DNA of 39,605 nt, taken from assembly GCA_017880905.1 (NCBI GenBank), contig JADGRO010000001.1, positions 1-39,605 of the forward strand, written 5' to 3'. Every line of letters begins with the position of its first letter. Position 1 is the first letter of the stretch. Positions 25,487 to 32,973 of this stretch are shown piece after piece. The stretch comes from Methylotenera sp. GTDB taxonomy: Bacteria; Pseudomonadota; Gammaproteobacteria; Burkholderiales; Methylophilaceae. Made by a program: the position numbers and the translations under genes. The notes beneath the pieces are model-generated. The model was given only the letters and a program-made list of their open reading frames with translations, was not told where the DNA came from and made no database searches.

Positions 25487-28453
25487 TTATTGCCGTTTCA
25501 CGTCACCAACCGTGCCTTCAAGGCTAAAGTTGGCATACAGGCGACGTGATTTTGCAACAAGGTCAGCATTGATTTTGCCTGAAATATCACCTTTCGGCTG
25601 AATATCCATATTGCCTTTGGCATGAAATTGTTCGGCTTCCAGCACCAGTTGCCTATATTGATACTGCCCATCTTTAAACTGCAAACTACCGCTGAGTTTA
25701 TCGAAATGCGTAGCGTCTCCGGCCAAAGATTTATCTGCCCTAAATAGCACTGCGCGCTGTAAATCGACACCGTTAATTTTGCCGTCTCGTAGCTCAAAAT
25801 TAGCAGTAACGTCAGGAATATCACCCAACTTACTTGCCTCGCTTGATATGCTAGTAAAATTTCCTGTTAGGTTAAGTTTGCCATCTATTGATGCACCACT
25901 GCCGAATGCCTTTAGTAACTGCGGCGAAGTAACGTTAATAAGATTGAAATTTCCTGATCCTGTCCACTGATTGGACCAATCGACAAGCGCCTTGGCGGTG
26001 ATTTTGCCGCCGTAAATCTCTCCGTTTATCTGGCTGAAATCGATACGACCTTGGTTTAGTGTGCCTTTTGCATTGAGTTCATCGAACATGATTTTCGGAC
26101 TGACTGGCAGCGGCCATTTGTTGGCGGTCAGCATGACATCGAAACTGCCACCTTGTGGAACAATTTGCATTGTAAGTTTATCATCAACGCTATTTAGTTC
26201 GATGTTACTAAGTGTGTGTGATTCGGTAAGGCCGATTTTCCCGTCAAAAATACCAAGATCAAGATCGCGAAGCTTGAGTGACATTTTCTTTAAGCCCAAA
26301 TGCCAAATCTTTAAGTGTTCTGCTTTACCTAAATTGTTGACCCATTGCAATGGCTGCGCGAAATTTTCCTGATTGATTTTCAATCCTACTAGCTCAAGCG
26401 AGTCCACCCTTTTTATGTTTTCTGACAAAGATGAAATTTCCGGCAAAATATTAATAGCCTCAATTTTTTGAATGGCGTTAGCACCTATCGCTATATTCCC
26501 AAGCTCCAAATGCGGCTCAGGCCAAAGTGAAGCATGAACTTCCGTAATGGTCACTGGCTCGCCCACGCTCTCCGAAGCAAGCTTTTCAATAGGAGCAATC
26601 AGCGTGCTTAGGTTGAAAAATGGCATTAGGCCAATCAGCATCAACACAGACAGTGGCAGATAAATTAGCACAGCCCTGATAAGGATCGAAACCCCTTTTG
26701 CAATATCCAAATTTATCACTGGTCTCTTGCCTTGCAGCTTAGCCAAAGCTTCGGCTTCTACTATTGCGGCGTGTTTAATTTCCTCACGCCCATGCTCTTC
26801 GGTCTCTTGCTGGTTTTTTTCCTTGGCCTTAAGTGCTGTCTTTTCTGTTTCCTCTTTGATACGTTCTTCTTCCAAGAACGCCTCTTCCTCTGCCTCTTCT
26901 CTAGCTTGTAGCTCCTCTTGTGACCATGTCCTAGCTACTACTTTAAGGTGATTTTCAGCATCATGTTTTTGCCGCACTTCTTCTGCTTCTCGCGCAATGC
27001 GTTCCATTTCTAGGCGCGCCTTCTCCTTTGCTTCGGCATTAGCTTTTTCTTCAGCTTCCACTTTGGCATGCATGTGTTCTGCTTCTGCCTGTGCTTTATG
27101 CTCGGCTTCTGCTTTGGCGTGAAATTCAGCTTCCGCTTTTTTTCGTGCTTCCTCTTCTGCGCTGGCAAAACGCTCCTTTTCTAAGCGCACCTTCTCCTTC
27201 GCTTCAGCGCTAGTCTTTTCTTCGCTTTCTACGTTGTTAAACGCTTGTCCGTCATCCAATTCCCCCTTGCGTTTGGCCTTAATTCGAACCTCTTCTTCTG
27301 CCTTAGCTTTGCGCTTGGCTTCTTGTTTAGCTTCTTTGGCTTTAGCCCCCGCTTTTTTCCTATCCTCTTCCGCTTTGCGAACGATACTCGCCATTTCAAA
27401 GTGCGCTTTCTCTTCCGCTTCAAGTTTGGCACGGGCTGCAGCCTCTTCGCGCGCTTTTCGCTCAGCTTTTTCTTTGGCGGCCTCCTCCTCGGCTTTGGAC
27501 TTGCGTTCTGCTTTCAGTCTGGCTTCCTCGGCCTTGGCACTCGCTTCGGCTTCGGCTTTTTTTCGCTTTTCTTCAGCTTCGCGGGCGCTGTGCTCCGCTT
27601 CAAGGCGCGCGTGTTCTTCTGCCTCGAGTTTTTCCTTTGCTTCAGTTTCGGCCTGCAGACGTGCTTCTTCTGCGACCTTGGCCTTTCGCTCTGCCTCTAT
27701 TCTGGCTTCATTTTCAGCCTTGGTGCGCGCTTCAAATTCAGCCTTTCTTTGCTCTTCTTCTGCTACGCGGGAAATACGCTCTATTTCACGACGTGCGTAC
27801 TCTTTTGCTTCGGCTTCCGCTTTTGCGCGCGTCTGTGCTTCTTGCGCCAACTTGGCTTTGCGTTCCGCCTGCAGACGCGCTTCTTCCTCGGCCTTGGCCT
27901 TTCGTTCCGCTTTCAGGCGTACTTCCTCTTCCGCCTTGGCCTTTCGCTCTGCTTCTATTCTGGCTTTTGCTTCGGCTTTGGATAATGCATCCATCTCTGC
28001 TTTTTTTCGCGCCGCTTCTGCTTCGCGAACAATACGTTCTTCTTCAAGGTGCGCCTTTACTTTTGCTTCGGCTTTAGCTTTTTCTTTAGCTAACTCTTCT
28101 GCGCGAATACGCTCGGCTTCCAGTCGAGCATCTTGTTTGGCTTTTGCCTCGGCCTCTTCTACGCTAGGAATTTCTTCAACAATCATTGGAGTAAAATTGA
28201 CGGTTGGTGCCCAGTCTGCTTCTGGGCGAGTTATTACTGCAGCCCTGACATAGCCTTGACTTTCAAGCTGTGTCAGGGCCGTAGCCAGTGCTTCTTCACT
28301 AAGTTCATCGTATTTAAGCAGAATCGTTTCGGCTTTTGATTTGCCATCGACGAGCGAAAGCACCCTCATCAGATGCGATGACAGGCCGCCAATCATGGAA
28401 CTACGAGCGCGCAAACCCTTGCCCGTTTTACTGTAAACTACTGATAAATCCAT
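25487..28453 (-). CDS. Giant coiled-coil, membrane-anchored protein with AsmA-like C-terminus
   Basis: 988 residues from the ATG at 28453; a GTG directly before it would add one. Order: residues 1-85, a small helical, possibly winged-helix domain (SKAETILLKYDELSEEALATALTQLESQGYV); about 95-575, an almost unbroken Glu/Lys/Ala repeat (KAEAEARLEAERKAK style) predicted to be a very long coiled coil; about 588-610, one membrane helix (ILIRAVLIYLPLSVLMLIGLM); then about 380 residues resembling AsmA-type beta-helical proteins (ITEVHASLWPEPHLELGNIAIG; DGKLNLTGNFTS). Topology should place the coil in the cytoplasm and the AsmA-like part in the periplasm. The partner is unknown. The repeat creates long open frames on the opposite strand, which are not genes. 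Confidence 0.8.
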   Translation of the reverse strand: MDLSVVYSKTGKGLRARSSMIGGLSSHLMRVLSLVDGKSKAETILLKYDELSEEALATALTQLESQGYVRAAVITRPEADWAPTVNFTPMIVEEIPSVEEAEAKAKQDARLEAERIRAEELAKEKAKAEAKVKAHLEEERIVREAEAARKKAEMDALSKAEAKARIEAERKAKAEEEVRLKAERKAKAEEEARLQAERKAKLAQEAQTRAKAEAEAKEYARREIERISRVAEEEQRKAEFEARTKAENEARIEAERKAKVAEEARLQAETEAKEKLEAEEHARLEAEHSAREAEEKRKKAEAEASAKAEEARLKAERKSKAEEEAAKEKAERKAREEAAARAKLEAEEKAHFEMASIVRKAEEDRKKAGAKAKEAKQEAKRKAKAEEEVRIKAKRKGELDDGQAFNNVESEEKTSAEAKEKVRLEKERFASAEEEARKKAEAEFHAKAEAEHKAQAEAEHMHAKVEAEEKANAEAKEKARLEMERIAREAEEVRQKHDAENHLKVVARTWSQEELQAREEAEEEAFLEEERIKEETEKTALKAKEKNQQETEEHGREEIKHAAIVEAEALAKLQGKRPVINLDIAKGVSILIRAVLIYLPLSVLMLIGLMPFFNLSTLIAPIEKLASESVGEPVTITEVHASLWPEPHLELGNIAIGANAIQKIEAINILPEISSLSENIKRVDSLELVGLKINQENFAQPLQWVNNLGKAEHLKIWHLGLKKMSLKLRDLDLGIFDGKIGLTESHTLSNIELNSVDDKLTMQIVPQGGSFDVMLTANKWPLPVSPKIMFDELNAKGTLNQGRIDFSQINGEIYGGKITAKALVDWSNQWTGSGNFNLINVTSPQLLKAFGSGASIDGKLNLTGNFTSISSEASKLGDIPDVTANFELRDGKINGVDLQRAVLFRADKSLAGDATHFDKLSGSLQFKDGQYQYRQLVLEAEQFHAKGNMDIQPKGDISGKINADLVAKSRRLYANFSLEGTVGDVKRQ

Positions 28454-28463
28454 CACTTAAGTT

Positions 28464-28625
28464 TTAAGCAAATTTTAACTTAAAATCCAAGACCCGATAT
28501 TTTGGGCACACAGGGCTAAACAACCCCTCAATATACTGCTGTATCGTCATTTTCAAGTTCTGTTCTCCTTGTAAACGATCATCATAAGTCCACCCGTCCG
28601 TATGCGAATGAGCAAATGATTCCAT
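28464..28625 (-). pseudogene. Possible gene remnant upstream of the coiled-coil gene
   Basis: A 53-codon frame (MESFAHSHTDGWTYDDRLQ...) reads like real protein, and the open frame continues upstream to a stop near 28676 with a CxxC (RQCTDCAY). There is no start codon in that extension and no Shine-Dalgarno before the ATG. A stretch further upstream in a different minus frame also looks protein-like. It is best read as the tail of a decayed gene, ending 10 bp before the coiled-coil start. The family was not recognised. Confidence 0.3.
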
Positions 28626-28794
28626 ATACGCACAATCCGTACATTGCCTAGGTAGCCTATACTCGCATGGAATACCTCACTACGTCAATATAGCTGGTCA
28701 AGTGCCTTGTATTGATTGTCACCGTATCAATGAAGCAACAAACACGAATAAATTACGCTTAGCTTAGAAAAAGCTACAAATCACACTTTTCTTC

Positions 28795-28821
28795 TAAAGA
28801 TTGTTTCAAACCTGCCGATGT
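28795..28821 (+). promoter_or_regulatory. Sigma28 (FliA)-type promoter, copy 1
   Basis: TAAAGATT (28795-28802), 11 bases, GCCGATGT (28814-28821). This matches the flagellar sigma28 consensus TAAAGTTT-N11-GCCGATAA at 13 of 16 positions with exact spacing. It lies in a block (28793-28834) that recurs at 31365-31406 with only 2 differences in 42 bases. The predicted transcript starts near 28829, about 34 nt before the ATG. Confidence 0.7.
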
Positions 28822-28862
28822 AATACTTAACACTACTTTAAGTTAATTTAAGGAGGTGCGAG

Positions 28863-29012
28863 ATGACTATCTATCAAGTGCTTAATGAAGAAAACAAACT
28901 ATATCGCGAATATGCAGACTTAGATCAAGCCTTGCATTGCGCTCTAGACTTTACCAACTGGGATGTCGAACATTACTACCTTGTGAAAGAGCTAGAGTTA
29001 GAAGCTGCCTAA
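28863..29012 (+). CDS. MTIYQV small protein 1 (49 aa)
   Basis: A 49-residue acidic protein, too short for usual gene calling. It starts MTIYQVLNEENKLYREYAD and ends in an acidic tail (KELELEAA). A strong AGGAGGT ribosome site sits at the right distance. It has two equal-length paralogues, at 31432 (32 of 49 residues identical) and 34338 (shared N-terminus and scattered positions). Conserved features are MTIYQV, a Leu and Tyr near 13-17, and a WDxEHYY stretch in copies 1 and 2. No known family was recognised. The sigma28-type promoter suggests expression with late flagellar or chemotaxis genes. Confidence 0.82.
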   Translation: MTIYQVLNEENKLYREYADLDQALHCALDFTNWDVEHYYLVKELELEAA

Positions 29013-29043
29013 TTTGTATCTTGTAGACCAAGCATCCGAGTAC

Positions 29044-29116
29044 GGCGTATCTGCGTAGGGTAATACGCCAAAGATAGTTTACATACGGTAAATACCGCGT
29101 GTATTAAGCCTACGCG
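29044..29116. other. Cluster of short hairpins ahead of the 29146 membrane gene
   Basis: Three inverted repeats in sequence: GGCGTAT/ATACGCC (29044-29069), CGGTA-AA-TACCG (29086-29097), and CGCGT/ACGCG (29096-29116). They may be operator sites or leader RNA structure for the downstream gene. None has a T run. Confidence 0.35.
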
Positions 29117-29145
29117 AGCAACAACACTGTATTCGGAGGCTTAAA

Positions 29146-29538
29146 ATGAAACTTATCAGCGCACTATTCACTCATGCTTGGCTTGTCTTTAGATTAAAAC
29201 ACGATGGCACCGGCATGCCCACCAAGTTTCCTGCCACATTATTGCTTACCACTTTGTATGCTGTGCTAATTCTCGTGAATAAACACATTAATGACGGCAT
29301 CAACCTTGAAACGCTCATTGGGCTTAGCTTTATAAGCCAATTTTACATTTTTTGCTTAAGAAACAAACTGATAGGTCTCATTATTTTAATCAGTATAGTC
29401 ACCAATGTGCTATCACTAATGTTGACCACACTGGCACACATCCCAGAAGAGAACCTTTATTTGCTGCTAATCCTGGAATACATAATGGTTTTTGCAGCAA
29501 TTATCAACATCATCAGAAGTCACACCAAAATTGTCTAA
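29146..29538 (+). CDS. Small integral membrane hypothetical protein
   Basis: 130 residues with about four hydrophobic segments (near FPATLLLTTLYAVLILV, LIGLSFISQFYIFCL, LIGLIILISIVTNVLSLML and YLLLILEYIMVFAAIINII). CGGAGG precedes the ATG. The N-terminus HAWLVFRLKHDGTGMPTKFPA is cytoplasmic-like. Family not recognised. It is convergent with the small membrane gene at 29552, with 13 bp between the stops. Confidence 0.65.
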   Translation: MKLISALFTHAWLVFRLKHDGTGMPTKFPATLLLTTLYAVLILVNKHINDGINLETLIGLSFISQFYIFCLRNKLIGLIILISIVTNVLSLMLTTLAHIPEENLYLLLILEYIMVFAAIINIIRSHTKIV

Positions 29539-29551
29539 ATGTTGACTAAAC

Positions 29552-29824
29552 TCAAGGTGGCGTGAGCCCAGTCGCCTTTAATAGTTGAGATAAATCTTCT
29601 GGAGTTTGCGCTACCGGTTGCGGACCATTAATTTTGGCTTGTGCCCAATCTACCAACTCGCCCGATCCCCAAGAAATCACATAAGCCAGCACAAATACTA
29701 AGAGTCCACGCGTCATGCCTTTTGGCATACCTATGTCATCTAAATAGCGACGCAAAGCCCACGCCGCGATGATAAACACGATGGTGGAAATGATGATGTT
29801 CCACATAGAAGGTAGCGCGAACAT
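29552..29824 (-). CDS. Small membrane protein with two hydrophobic segments
   Basis: 90 residues from the ATG at 29824 (MFALPSMWNIIISTIVFI). A longer frame to 29863 has no ribosome site and a less typical N-terminus. Segment 1 is near residues 7-24, segment 2 near GLLVFVLAYVISWGSG. The C-terminal tail is soluble and Pro/Gln-rich. Family not recognised. Confidence 0.55.
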   Translation of the reverse strand: MFALPSMWNIIISTIVFIIAAWALRRYLDDIGMPKGMTRGLLVFVLAYVISWGSGELVDWAQAKINGPQPVAQTPEDLSQLLKATGLTPP

Positions 29825-29945
29825 AATGGCTTTTCTAATAAGGCAAATGTGAATAGTAGCCATTATTCAATGGATTGTACAACCATGTAGGCATGGTCAT
29901 ATTTTTGTAGCCATCACATGACAATAACTAGGCAAGTCCGTGTGA

Positions 29946-30977
29946 TTAGTGCTGTGCTTCGGCCATTTCCATCGCAAGTTTAAGTTGAGTAGCAGCTGTC
30001 TCATCTAAATCATTCAGCAGCGCCACATTATTCAAAGCCAATGTGTGTTTGCCACTTTCTTCTGCCACTAAGCCCAAATAATAGATCGCTTGGCTATGCT
30101 GATTATTCATCGCCACCACCTTTTGCAAGTGTGCTTCGGCTTTCTTAAAATCTTTTGTCGCATATTCAGCTGTAGCCAAATAAAACCAAGATTCCGCAGT
30201 ATTAGGCTCTTGCTCTGTCCATTTGCTGGCAATTTGCAATAATGCACCCCAATTTTCGGTTATATATGGTTGCACCACTTGCATAAAATAGGGCCATTTA
30301 TCGTAAGATAATGCCCAGAATGGCTGCTCGCTTTTAGTGCTAATGGCTTGTTCTGGTGCATTTAATAAGGCCTGCACCCACTCAACCGGCATATTGTAGT
30401 AATAAGCATTGCTGCCCGGGCTTTTTAGCGTAATTATACCTACTAAATTGCCATCGTCATCAAATACGCCGCCGCCGCTGGCGCCAAGCCCAAAGGTGCT
30501 GGTGGCGCGGATAATCACGCTATCATCCATTGGGTAAAGCCCTTTTACAACACCAAAGGTGTTGACTGGTACCGCTACAAAGCTAGGGTAGCCGATGGTG
30601 AAGACAGATTGCTCGTACTTAAGGTTTTTGCTTGAGCCTATTTTTGCAGTAGGTGCATTCAAGTCATCTACTTTTAAAATACATAAATCGTGATGCCAAT
30701 CCGGTTTAATGGCGCTTACAGAAAGCGGCATGCCATTGTTGACTACAACTATACTATTGGCATTTGCCACTACATGACAATTTGTAACCACCCGATCTTT
30801 TGCGATAACCACTGCAGAACCAAGACCGTAACTACCATTTGCAAGCCCGACTTGCACTCGCAATACTTGACCACTTAGCTGATGCAACAGTTCTTCGGTT
30901 GGCGCCGCCAACGTTGATGTTGCTGAGCACAAATAAAATAAAGCCGAATAAAACAAAGTAAAGCAGAGCCTTGTCAT
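29946..30977 (-). CDS. Secreted trypsin-like serine protease with C-terminal TPRs (copy 2)
   Basis: 343 residues from the ATG at 30977, chosen because GGGGAC is well spaced before it. The longest frame begins with a TTG inside that ribosome site. The signal peptide ends near STLA. Probable catalytic triad: His68 (TNCHV), Asp97 (HHDLCIL), Ser167 (GASGGGV). TPR-like helices follow (SWFYLATAEYATKDFKKAEAHLQKVV). It matches the protein at 12627 along its whole length, including the spacer GLYPMDDS and KSPGxxAYYYNxPVxWVxALLxAPE, so the two are paralogues. Periplasmic location is inferred. Confidence 0.83.
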   Translation of the reverse strand: MTRLCFTLFYSALFYLCSATSTLAAPTEELLHQLSGQVLRVQVGLANGSYGLGSAVVIAKDRVVTNCHVVANANSIVVVNNGMPLSVSAIKPDWHHDLCILKVDDLNAPTAKIGSSKNLKYEQSVFTIGYPSFVAVPVNTFGVVKGLYPMDDSVIIRATSTFGLGASGGGVFDDDGNLVGIITLKSPGSNAYYYNMPVEWVQALLNAPEQAISTKSEQPFWALSYDKWPYFMQVVQPYITENWGALLQIASKWTEQEPNTAESWFYLATAEYATKDFKKAEAHLQKVVAMNNQHSQAIYYLGLVAEESGKHTLALNNVALLNDLDETAATQLKLAMEMAEAQH

Positions 30978-31254
30978 GATAGTCCCCAATCTACATACTA
31001 ATTTTGATTAACCTCGCAAAAAATAAAAACTGCCACTAAAAATTAAATTAAAAAATGTTGTACTAATTAAATATATATTAAATAAAGCAATTACCGTTCC
31101 AAGTTGTTCAAAGCTATTTAACAAATATCCAGAACCTAACTTTTATATCGGATGATTTAAGTAAAAGATTAATCCGGAACTGGCAAAACCAAATTGCCAA
31201 AAACAGATGGTTAACAACACCAGTTTGATTATTTGGAAAAAACATTCCATAGAT

Positions 31255-31305
31255 AGATGCCATGAAATCAGCATGGATATTGTCTCACAGAGCATCTATT
31301 ACCCG
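31255..31305 (+). repeat. Dispersed hairpin repeat, copy A
   Basis: AGATGC...GCATCT ends around the shared core GCATGGATATTG. It aligns with copies C, D and E. It ends TCTATTACCCGTT, like copy C. Confidence 0.6.
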
Positions 31306-31366
31306 TTAATTTTTTTACACAAGCCAATTTAAATAAAAAGAGTACGCAACAAACCCGTTTTTTATC

Positions 31367-31393
31367 TAAAGATTGTTTTAAACATGCCGATGT
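31367..31393 (+). promoter_or_regulatory. Sigma28 (FliA)-type promoter, copy 2
   Basis: TAAAGATT (31367-31374), 11 bases, GCCGATGT (31386-31393). Both boxes are identical to copy 1. Predicted start near 31400, about 30 nt before the ATG at 31432. Confidence 0.7.
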
Positions 31394-31431
31394 AATACTT
31401 AACACTCCAAAGTGTATGGAAAGGCTGCAAA

Positions 31432-31581
31432 ATGACAATCTACCAAGTACTTAATGAAGATAGCCAGCTCTATTGCGAATACATGGATGTAGACAAGGCC
31501 ATGCATAGCGCACAAGACCTAACCGTGTGGGATGACGAACATTATTACCATGTGGAAGAACTTGAACTAGAAGTGGTTTAA
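31432..31581 (+). CDS. MTIYQV small protein 2 (49 aa)
   Basis: A 49-residue paralogue of the gene at 28863, starting MTIYQVLNEDSQLYCEYMD and ending EELELEVV. It keeps WDDEHYYHVEELELE from the other copy. Substitutions between copies are spread along the protein at conservative sites, which argues for selection on a real protein. GGAAAGG precedes the ATG. The promoter block is the same sigma28-type sequence as copy 1. A strong terminator at 31671 closes the unit. Function unknown. Confidence 0.82.
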   Translation: MTIYQVLNEDSQLYCEYMDVDKAMHSAQDLTVWDDEHYYHVEELELEVV

Positions 31582-31670
31582 AACTTTTAAGCGGCGGACA
31601 AAATCTGCTTGTTGTGTTGTTTGTTATTTTGCATGTTTTACCAGTTGTAAGATTTGCGAAATCTCCCCTT

Positions 31671-31702
31671 GGGGCTTGCAACTGCAGTTGCGAGCCCCTT
31701 TT
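31671..31702 (+). terminator. Terminator after MTIYQV gene 2
   Basis: Arms GGGGCTTGCAACTG and CAGTTGCGAGCCCC form a 14-bp stem with one G-T pair, followed by TTTT. It ends the 31432 transcript. Confidence 0.88.
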
Positions 31703-31857
31703 ATTTAATTGTGCCCTAGTAGCTAGCATAGCCAAACATTAGTTTAGTGCACGCGCACCTTATTTGTGCGCACTACATGTTTCTGATTCACCAACTCTAA
31801 ACATTAAAATTCAATTTTTATAGTTTAAATTCAGTGAGCTATCTATTTAACTTGTGT

Positions 31858-31874
31858 TTGGCACAGCCTTTGCT
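31858..31874 (+). promoter_or_regulatory. Sigma54 (-24/-12) promoter of the CZB gene
   Basis: TTGGCACAGCCTTTGCT matches 12 of 13 informative positions of the sigma54 consensus, with GG-N10-GC spacing exact. Transcription would start near 31885, about 65 nt before the ATG at 31950. An enhancer-binding activator would be required; none is encoded nearby. Confidence 0.75.
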
Positions 31875-31949
31875 ATAGTTTTTTCTGAAGCTCAGCGTGT
31901 TAAAGGTAGTAATTTGTTAATAACGATAAAACGTACTAAGGGAATAAAA

Positions 31950-32393
31950 ATGGCATTATTAGATTGGTTTGATAAAAAAGTTAATGATGATAAAGATCTT
32001 AAGTTAAATACCGAACCAAAATTAGAGGGTTTGTCGAATCCTAATCTTAGACAAATACTTGATACTCACCATGCTTTGAAGGAAAAGCTGCAAAACGTGA
32101 TGGATGGCACGAGCCGTGAGAATTTAGATATCGCTGTTCTATCTCAGGACAACTCATGTGCGATAGGAAAATGGCTTTATGGCGAAGGAAAAAACTTATA
32201 TGGTCATCTGCCGGAATATGAATCTGCGCGTCAGGTACATGCAGAGCTGCATTTGTGCGCAGGTGAAGTACTAACGCAGCATCAACTTGGTAATGAGGAA
32301 CATGCACAAGAGTTATTAAAAACCAAATTTCGCACTACTTCCAGCAAAAATCAATTGGAATTTGCACGCTTATTTGGCGCGGCCAAGGCTTAA
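31950..32393 (+). CDS. Stand-alone CZB (chemoreceptor zinc-binding) domain protein
   Basis: 147 residues from the ATG at 31950 (MALLDWFDKKVND), which has AAGGGA upstream. A longer frame from 31854 runs through the sigma54 site and is rejected. The CZB 3His/1Cys pattern is present: His40/41, Cys70 in NSCAIGKWLYGEG, His97 and His101 in HAELH. CZB domains sense zinc or hypochlorous acid at the end of chemoreceptors or on diguanylate cyclases. Here there is no receptor or GGDEF part, so it may act in trans. It sits between MTIYQV genes 2 and 3. Confidence 0.87.
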   Translation: MALLDWFDKKVNDDKDLKLNTEPKLEGLSNPNLRQILDTHHALKEKLQNVMDGTSRENLDIAVLSQDNSCAIGKWLYGEGKNLYGHLPEYESARQVHAELHLCAGEVLTQHQLGNEEHAQELLKTKFRTTSSKNQLEFARLFGAAKA

Positions 32394-32447
32394 GGCGCAG
32401 GCGCGAACAATTAAACAGCGCGCTTGAGTTTAATTAACTAAAAAAAT

Positions 32448-32505
32448 ATGCTCTGTAGCCGCATGGCCATTAGTTTAGATACTGGTGGCTTGCAGGGCAT
32501 ATAAT
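32448..32505 (+). repeat. Dispersed hairpin repeat, copy B (divergent)
   Basis: Begins ATGCTCTGTAGCCGCATGG and ends GCAGGGCATATAAT, with a longer, altered middle. It lies 55 bp after the CZB stop. Confidence 0.5.
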
Positions 32506-32530
32506 TTTGTTTTATTTTTGTTGTAGGATA

Positions 32531-32562
32531 TGTTAAATATCTAACATGTGAGATATTCAACA
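32531..32562 (+). promoter_or_regulatory. Inverted repeat overlapping the DUF1272 start
   Basis: TGTTAAATATCT (32531-32542) and AGATATTCAACA (32551-32562) pair at 11 of 12 positions around an 8-base loop. The right arm includes the first base of the ATG. No Shine-Dalgarno is present. It could be an operator or an RNA hairpin limiting translation. Confidence 0.45.
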
Positions 32563-32807
32563 TGCTGGCGCTTAGACCAAATTGCGAATGCTGTAACAAA
32601 GACCTTCCACCACATTCTGAAGAGGCAATGATTTGCTCTTTTGAATGCACTTTTTGCGCAACTTGTGCAAAACAAAAGCTGGCTGGAATATGCCCCAATT
32701 GCGGTGGGGAACTTGTTAAGCGACCAGCCAGACCTGCAGATAAATTAGTGAAACACCCCGCCTCAACTGAACGCATCTATAAACCGCAAGGTTGTAATAA
32801 CGTTTAG
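32562..32807 (+). CDS. DUF1272 zinc-ribbon-like protein
   Basis: 81 residues matching DUF1272: MLALRPNCECCNKDLPP, ICSFECTFCATCA and CPNCGGELVKRPARP. Eight or more Cys in CxxC pairs suggest two zinc sites. Function unknown. It has no visible ribosome site; an inverted repeat overlaps its start. Confidence 0.9.
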   Translation: MLALRPNCECCNKDLPPHSEEAMICSFECTFCATCAKQKLAGICPNCGGELVKRPARPADKLVKHPASTERIYKPQGCNNV

Positions 32808-32817
32808 TGTTAATTAA

Positions 32818-32866
32818 TTGCTCTGAAATCCGCATGGATATTGCCTTGTAGAGCATCCATTATTCG
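32818..32866 (+). repeat. Dispersed hairpin repeat, copy C
   Basis: TTGCTCTGAAATCCGCATGGATATTGCC-type left half and GTAGAGCATCCATTATTCGTT right half, 10 bp after the DUF1272 stop. Confidence 0.6.
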
Positions 32867-32973
32867 TTATTTTAGTGGTTCCGCACCCAGCCAGCCATTC
32901 CTGCGCTTGCTGAACTTAACTTGCTTAAGCGCTCTCTAATAGGTTGTATGTCACTAATTGCCTAGGAGATTCA

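Larger units (their letters stand above)
28457..28862. other. Intergenic region with a remnant frame and the first sigma28 site
   Basis: About 400 bp between divergent genes. The left half holds the minus-strand remnant; the right end holds the conserved 42-bp promoter block. Nothing else was recognised. Confidence 0.6.
30978..31431. other. AT-rich divergent spacer before MTIYQV gene 2
   Basis: About 450 bp. Contents seen: long A/T-rich tracts near 31020-31090, hairpin repeat copy A (31255-31305), and the second sigma28 block (31365-31406). No additional gene was found. Confidence 0.6.

Noticed and set aside
27234-28253. A 339-codon Ala/Ser-rich open frame on the plus strand, and overlapping long frames nearby
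   Set aside because: They are mirror images of the Glu/Lys/Ala coiled-coil repeat on the minus strand. Codon bias of the real gene removes stops from the opposite frames. No ribosome site and no sensible domain.
31854-31949. Longer CZB reading frame starting at 31854
   Set aside because: It would run through the sigma54 promoter, and the ATG at 31950 has its own ribosome site.
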